Assembly (NCBI RefSeq): GCF_036227225.1
Contig: NZ_CP109444.1
Span: 1 to 64,000, forward strand
DNA from: Streptomyces sp. NBC_01478
Lineage (GTDB): Bacteria > Actinomycetota > Actinomycetes > Streptomycetales > Streptomycetaceae
Direction of reading: 5' to 3'
Length of the DNA stretch: 64,000 nucleotides
Positions 59,441-64,000 of the stretch are shown here, piece by piece (positions within the stretch are counted from its first letter, which is position 1; the number at the start of each line of letters is the position of its first letter). Both the position numbers and the translations under genes were made by a program. The notes under the pieces were generated by a model, which made no database searches, had not been told where the DNA came from, and saw nothing but the letters and a program-made list of their open reading frames with translations.

Positions 59441-62257
59441 CTGGCCCAAGTGCGGTCGTTCAGTCCGGAGTTCCCGGGGGCTCTGGCCGGACAGCTCGGC
59501 GTCGCGTCTGTGGAGTGCGTTCGCCAGCTGTACACGCGAGTGAATGCCCAGCTTGACGAAGATCGACCGGACGTGGGTGCCGATCGTGTTGGGGGACAGA
59601 CCCAGGTCGTCGGCGACGGCTCTGTTGGTGAGCCCGGAGCCGATCAGACGGGTGACCGCCAGCTCGGCCCTGGTCAGTGCCTGCCACCCCGACGCGGGGC
59701 GGGCTGCTCCCGTCGCCCACTGTGCCCGTCGAACTCCCGCCCCGCGAAGGACCTCTTGGACGGACAGCATCGAGGTTCTGATACCGATGTCATGGTAGAG
59801 CTGCCACGCCCGGTCGAGGTGGGCGATCCCTTCCTCGCGATGGCCCTCGGCGAGCAGCGCTCGGCCCAGATCATCGGCGACGGCCGCGCGGGCAGTTGGT
59901 CGCGGAACGGCCTTCAGGATGTCCGCCGCCTTCTGGAGCATCTGTCGGTCCTGGTGAACCAGCCCTCGAGTGTGCAGGGCGAGGCCCTCGAATGTCGTGA
60001 CGCCGGGGTTGCGCGCCGCGCCCTCCCCCGCGATCGCGGCCGCCTCTTCCGCGAAGCGGGCGTCGCCGCCGGCAAGAGCCATGCGCGCGAACATCGGCAT
60101 CCATCCCGGCCACCAGGGCCACCAGGTGCGCCCGTCGCGCGCCGCGTACAGCAGCGGTCCGAGTACGGCCAGGGCCTGCGCGACATCACCCTCAGCGGCG
60201 GCGAGCCATCCCTGCATGAGAATCAGACCCGGTGAGCGCACATCGTCGTCCACGTCGGTGTGCGTGAGATAGGGCGTGAGAAGAGCCCGCGCCCGCACGA
60301 CATCACCCCGGTACAGCTCCAACGTGCTGAGGAGGGAGACGGCATCAAGTTCGTACACATGATTGCCCAGTTCCGAGCCCAGGGTCACCAACGCCGTCGC
60401 ATCGGCCCCGGTTTCCTCCAGGCGCCCTTCGCAGAAGTCCTGCCACATCTGGGCGTGCAACATGGACGGCAGAACCGCCTCGGCCTGACTTCCGGACTCC
60501 TGGCGCGCGGCGTCGAGCAGCGATCGGGCCTCGGTGTACCGGTCGAGCAACTGCAGCACCAGAATCTCCGCCGGCAGATACTCGGCGCCGGCGATGGCAC
60601 GCAGTTCGCGGAAGTGAGCCAGCGACTGCGCGTGATGTCCCGAGTTCTTGGCCAGTTCGGCGAGCGCCAGGTGCGACACCTCCAGCGCTGCGCGGTCGCC
60701 CGCCTCCTGAGCAAGTGCGAGGGCGGCTTCCGCCTCCGCCCGGGCGCGCTCCGCGGTCTCGGAGCGCGTGATGGCCAGGGCGCGGGAGGCTCGCAGCCGG
60801 GCTTGTAAAGGGGCGGACACCTGCTCGGCGGACAGGACCGTGTCGATACGGCCGACCGACTCGGTCAACCGGCCCGTCAGCCACAGCGCGCGGGCCGCGA
60901 ATACCTCGATGCGCGCCGCTTCCTCCGTCGGCGGGGCCTTGCGGAGCAGGGAGTCGGCGACGTGCACGGCCTGGGCTGAGCGTTGGGCTCGGCTGAGGAT
61001 GTCGACGCAGCGGATCCCGACATCCCAGTAGCCGGGCTGGTCAGGACCGGTCAGTGCGAGAGCGGAAACGATCAGGTCGGCGGCCGTGTCCGGCATGGAC
61101 GCCAGCGCCTCGTCGGCCGCTGCTCTGAGGATGGCGACGCTGGTGTCATCCGCGCTTCTTCCACCGGCCGCCGCATGCGGTGCCGCGCTCAGCGCGCTGT
61201 GTCCCGCATGGATCAGGTAGCGAGCGCACCGCTGATGCATGCGGCGACGTGTCGCATCGGAAAGATCGGCGTAGACGGTCTCCCGGACGAGATCGTGCCG
61301 GAAGGCGATGAGGGATCCGTGCGACACGAAAAGCCCCGACGACGTGACGCTGTCGATCAGATCGGACACAGTTGCCGGAGGCTGGTCCGGCAGCAGGCCG
61401 AGGGCATCCTCGAACGTCAGGGGGCGGCCCAACACTGCGGCCAGGCGCACGAGTTCCGCGGCCGTGGCCGGTAGTACGGTCAGATGGCGGCGGACTCCTG
61501 CCACGAACTCGGCAGGCACCTGGTCCTCGTTCTCACCGCGGGCGCGGGCGCGGGCGATGCCCTCCAGGATCTGCACAGCGAGGAACGGAGTGCCGGCCAC
61601 TCCTTCCAGCATTCGACGCGTTCCATCGGCAGGAATATGTCCGAGCCAGTCCCTCGCAACCTCCAGGAGGTCCGTGAGACCGAGCGGGCCGAGAACGAGT
61701 TTCTCGACCGGAACGCCGTCGAAGTGACCACCGGAGAGCTCCTCGGCCAGGCCGCTTGACCTGTCCCGGGCCGTGAACGCCCACACGACCGGAAGGCCCG
61801 ACAGCCGGGCCGGCAGTACGCGGAGGGCCAGACGGCTCAGGCGGTCGATCCATTGAATGTCGTCGATGGCGATGAAGACGGGTGAACAGCTTGCCACTTC
61901 CTCCAGCAGCGCGCAGACCCGGTCGATGAGAAGCAGAGGCTGATCCACCAGCGTGTTCACATCGTCGAATGCCTTCGAGGACGCCAGTGGTGTGCGGCCG
62001 GATCGCAGAGCGAGCAGAAGCGGCATGCCCGGCGAAACATGGTCGACCTCGTCCGCTTTGCTCATCCCCACCACGAACCCGGCGGAGGCGGCCTCCGCGC
62101 GCACGGTGTCGAGGACCGCGGTCTTCCCGATGCCGGCCTCGCCTGTGATCAGAATGATCCCGCCCTGGCCCGAACGCTTCGCCCGGTGCACGACATGCAG
62201 CGCGCTCGACATTGGTGCAGCACGGCCACGAAGCACATGAACTCCCACAAAACCCAC
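59411..62257 (-). CDS. LAL-type LuxR regulator (ATP-binding, large)
   Basis: 948 residues, GTG 62257. Walker A GEAGIGKTA near residues 39-47 and Walker B FIAIDDIQW near 132 form the AAA/STAND ATPase; a long helical TPR-like middle follows. The C-terminus is a LuxR HTH: LTRAELAVTRLIGSGLTNRA, VADDLGLSPNTIGTHVRSIF. LAL regulators activate secondary metabolism or catabolic genes. The final ~20 residues run into the TetR remnant and may not be original. The gene is monocistronic; the target is unknown. Confidence 0.85.
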   Translation of the reverse strand: MGFVGVHVLRGRAAPMSSALHVVHRAKRSGQGGIILITGEAGIGKTAVLDTVRAEAASAGFVVGMSKADEVDHVSPGMPLLLALRSGRTPLASSKAFDDVNTLVDQPLLLIDRVCALLEEVASCSPVFIAIDDIQWIDRLSRLALRVLPARLSGLPVVWAFTARDRSSGLAEELSGGHFDGVPVEKLVLGPLGLTDLLEVARDWLGHIPADGTRRMLEGVAGTPFLAVQILEGIARARARGENEDQVPAEFVAGVRRHLTVLPATAAELVRLAAVLGRPLTFEDALGLLPDQPPATVSDLIDSVTSSGLFVSHGSLIAFRHDLVRETVYADLSDATRRRMHQRCARYLIHAGHSALSAAPHAAAGGRSADDTSVAILRAAADEALASMPDTAADLIVSALALTGPDQPGYWDVGIRCVDILSRAQRSAQAVHVADSLLRKAPPTEEAARIEVFAARALWLTGRLTESVGRIDTVLSAEQVSAPLQARLRASRALAITRSETAERARAEAEAALALAQEAGDRAALEVSHLALAELAKNSGHHAQSLAHFRELRAIAGAEYLPAEILVLQLLDRYTEARSLLDAARQESGSQAEAVLPSMLHAQMWQDFCEGRLEETGADATALVTLGSELGNHVYELDAVSLLSTLELYRGDVVRARALLTPYLTHTDVDDDVRSPGLILMQGWLAAAEGDVAQALAVLGPLLYAARDGRTWWPWWPGWMPMFARMALAGGDARFAEEAAAIAGEGAARNPGVTTFEGLALHTRGLVHQDRQMLQKAADILKAVPRPTARAAVADDLGRALLAEGHREEGIAHLDRAWQLYHDIGIRTSMLSVQEVLRGAGVRRAQWATGAARPASGWQALTRAELAVTRLIGSGLTNRAVADDLGLSPNTIGTHVRSIFVKLGIHSRVQLANALHRRDAELSGQSPRELRTERPHLGQTERSRSSST

Positions 62258-62364
62258 CGATCACACAGGTCCCGCTCACTCACGTCGAAGTGAGACGCGG
62301 GCGACGGACCCGCTGATGTGAGAGGCGACCCGGTCCGGCGCCTCCAGCGGCGACAGGTGACCCA

Positions 62365-62830
62365 TTACGCCAAGCTCGTGAGCGTGGCGGTGAAAATCAG
62401 AGGCGGCAGGCGGCCGCGCAGGATCACCTTGTCCTCGTTGCCGACCAGCACCAGCACAGCCGATCGCTCCGGCCCTGCCCGGAAGGTCTCCCCCGGCACC
62501 TGACGGTGTGCTTCTGTGCCCGACTCACCGTGGGTCAGGACCAGATCGATGCTGTGGTCGTCGGTCTCGTCGTTGTCGTAGACATGCGACGACACCGCCT
62601 GGAATTCGTGCGTCACACCGATCGGAGCCAGCGGGGCGGGTGTGCTGAGCACTACGCCCTTCAGGCCGGTGGGAGGCGAGCACTTGGACCACCTTGCCGT
62701 CCGTCGAGCGGCCCACCACGGCGAATCCGCCGTGGCCGAACTCGCCGGCGACGCACTCGGTGTCGTCGGCGAACTGTCGATGACTGGCCGCCAGGTGCGG
62801 CGCGATCCACCCCGGGGATGGACAAAGACC
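62365..62830 (-). pseudogene. Probable frameshifted small gene
   Basis: The minus strand near 62830-62665 reads IAPHLAASHRQFADDTECVA and GHGGFAVVGRSTDGKVVQVL, then loses frame. Another frame continues from 62652 with LSTPAPLAPIGVTHEFQAVS to VLVGNEDKVILRGRLPPLIF. Together they look like one protein of ~150 residues. A single base change near 62645-62660 would join them. Family not recognised. Confidence 0.4.
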
Positions 62831-62897
62831 AGGGGCCGGGCGTCAGTTGGCTGAGGGGGGTGGCCGGGCTCCGGGGAGTCCAGCCACCCGCAGACGC

Positions 62898-63275
62898 TCA
62901 GGCGGTACCGAGGGGGTTGAGGATGGCGTAGCGCCAGGTGCCGTCCTCACCAAGGCGGGCGACATTGGCAGAGGCGCCGGTGGCCTTCTTCCGGTTGCCG
63001 TCGGGAGTGGTGATCTCGAGGGTCCACTCCTCGGTGACAAACGCAATGCCGTCGCCAGCCACGATGCGCGACGGGCCGTTGGACAGCTGGGCCTTGCCGG
63101 CGATCGACCCGGCCGCGTAGTCGCGCAGCGCCTGGCCGGTGACGGTCTCACCGGTGACGGTACGCATGACGGCACCGGGAGCGAGCAGGTTCAGGACCTC
63201 ATCGAGGTTCCCGGAGTTCATGGCCTTCTCGAAGGCCGGGGGGAGCTGCGCCAGGTCGGTAATGGGAGTCGACAT
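62898..63275 (-). CDS. NTF2/SnoaL-like (DUF4440-type) protein
   Basis: 125 residues, ATG 63275 with GGAAC upstream. Single NTF2-like unit: LPPAFEKAMNSGNLDEVLNL, LAPGAVMRTVTGETVTG, strands VTEEWTLEITTPDG and WRYAILNPLG. Members bind small molecules or act as steroid-isomerase-like enzymes; substrate unknown. It is 153 bp after the alpha/beta hydrolase on the same strand, which may be its operon partner. Confidence 0.75.
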   Translation of the reverse strand: MSTPITDLAQLPPAFEKAMNSGNLDEVLNLLAPGAVMRTVTGETVTGQALRDYAAGSIAGKAQLSNGPSRIVAGDGIAFVTEEWTLEITTPDGNRKKATGASANVARLGEDGTWRYAILNPLGTA

Positions 63276-63428
63276 GGTTGTTCCTTTCAGAATTGGATCT
63301 CGTGCAGATCGTTGAAATGGCGGATGCTGAGACCCGCGTGTGAATGTCCGCCAAAACGCCTCGCGGGCAGCAGCGCCGTGCTGATCGGCGCTGCAGGTTC
63401 CACGTATGGGGAGGGGGCTGTGGGACTG

Positions 63429-64000
63429 TCAGGCGTACCGGCGAAGGAAGCTGACCAACGCCGGGTTGACGCGGTCGGGATGAGTGAGGTTCGGCGTGTG
63501 TCCGGCCCCGGTCACGGTGACCAGCTCCTGGGCACCGGAGAGTTCCCCGGCCAGTTTCTGGCCCAACGGGTACGGGATCGGCTGGTCCGCGTCGCCGTGG
63601 ACGACCAAAGCGGGCACCGTGATCTCATCGAGCCGGCCGGTGATGTCATCCGCTCCCATCAGTACCTGCACCGCGTCGGCGAGCCGTTCACGCGGCTGCG
63701 TCTTCCACTTCGCCAGCCACTGATCGTGGATCGCGGGGTGTCCGAGCAGTATCCCCAGCAATACCGGGGCCACTGCCTCCGGACCCGCGCCGCGGAGTCC
63801 CTCGGACGCACCGCGCATCTGCGCCAGCGCCTCGGGTGGCCAGGCGACCGACGTCGTGTCGATGAGCACCAGGGACTTGACCCGGTCAGGCGCCACCAGG
63901 GCGGCTCGCATCGACAGAAAGCCGCCCTGCGAATGCCCCACCAGCGTCGCCTGCTGCACGTCCAGGTGATCCAGGAGCCCGATCAGGTCGGCGGCCGAGT
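63429..64000 (-). CDS. Alpha/beta hydrolase, 5' end outside the window
   Basis: The last ~190 residues of an alpha/beta hydrolase. The nucleophile elbow is GHSQGG (Ser). The acid is likely Asp in VVHGDADQPIP and the His is in TGAGHTPNLTHPD. VKSLVLIDTT and LRRYA fit the family. The start lies beyond 64000. It could be an esterase, lactonase or haloperoxidase-like enzyme; the substrate cannot be told. Confidence 0.8.
   Translation of the reverse strand, partial: SAADLIGLLDHLDVQQATLVGHSQGGFLSMRAALVAPDRVKSLVLIDTTSVAWPPEALAQMRGASEGLRGAGPEAVAPVLLGILLGHPAIHDQWLAKWKTQPRERLADAVQVLMGADDITGRLDEITVPALVVHGDADQPIPYPLGQKLAGELSGAQELVTVTGAGHTPNLTHPDRVNPALVSFLRRYA

Noticed and set aside
1..64000. CRISPR arrays, tRNA or rRNA genes
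   Set aside because: No regularly spaced repeats with unique spacers and no tRNA-like or rRNA-like sequence were found while reading both strands.

Overview
The window is high-GC actinobacterial DNA and most likely comes from Streptomyces. The coding strands show strong G/C third positions and frequent GTG starts. The gene content also fits: LAL-type LuxR regulator, lipobox and Sec signal peptides, an HbpS-like protein, a DUF6616-like protein. A telomere-type tap/tpg-like gene pair suggests a linear replicon (linear plasmid or chromosome arm). No tRNA, rRNA or CRISPR array was seen.

Left part (1-18.4 kb), plasmid-like accessory DNA. It opens with a low-GC stretch carrying short tandem repeats and TTACATAATT-type motifs. 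A tandem winged-helix (Rep-like) protein and a small basic protein follow, then an AlbA_2/Schlafen-type protein. A ~150 bp sequence occurs three times in the same orientation (560, 4464 and 13520). The second and third copies bracket a 9 kb island of four collinear genes: an 818-aa protein of unknown function, a GIY-YIG-like protein, an SF2 helicase with a C-terminal PD-(D/E)XK-like nuclease motif, and an Mrr-like nuclease. I do not recognise this as a described defence system; it is the main candidate for something new. Right of the third repeat is a leftward two-gene operon: a very large protein joining Phd-like repeats, a DnaB/RecA-like domain and a Tap-like C-terminus, then a Tpg-like terminal-protein homologue.

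Middle part (17.6-31 kb), immunity genes and decaying DNA. It holds a frameshifted HTH gene, a TIR-domain protein, several membrane-anchored orphans, a frameshifted HTH-plus-membrane protein, a Septu-type ATPase/HNH pair (ptuA/ptuB) and two convergent secreted HNH nucleases.

31-44 kb, redox and regulatory genes. These include a GlxA-type AraC regulator, HD protein, HbpS-like protein, SDR, ECF sigma/membrane partner pair, flavodoxin-like quinone reductase and an AraC regulator. A DsbA-MBL-aquaporin module with a facing AraC gene is present twice in inverted orientation, about 7 kb apart. Each copy has lost different genes.

44-54 kb, an aromatic catabolic cluster for 4-hydroxyphenylacetate/homoprotocatechuate: a divergent MarR regulator with an operator palindrome, then hpaC, hpaB, an FAH-RraA fusion, a DapA-family aldolase, hpaE, hpaD, an AraC regulator and an aldehyde dehydrogenase. 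From hpaB to hpaD the genes nearly all overlap by 1-4 nt, so they are probably co-transcribed.

54.5-64 kb, mixed regulatory and hydrolytic genes: SnoaL-like protein and metallo-beta-lactamase fold protein facing an HxlR regulator, an OmpR-type two-component system, a LAL-type LuxR regulator, another SnoaL-like protein and an alpha/beta hydrolase cut by the window end. A 30-nt sequence upstream of the response regulator recurs upstream of a small secreted repeat protein at 43.8 kb, suggesting a small regulon.
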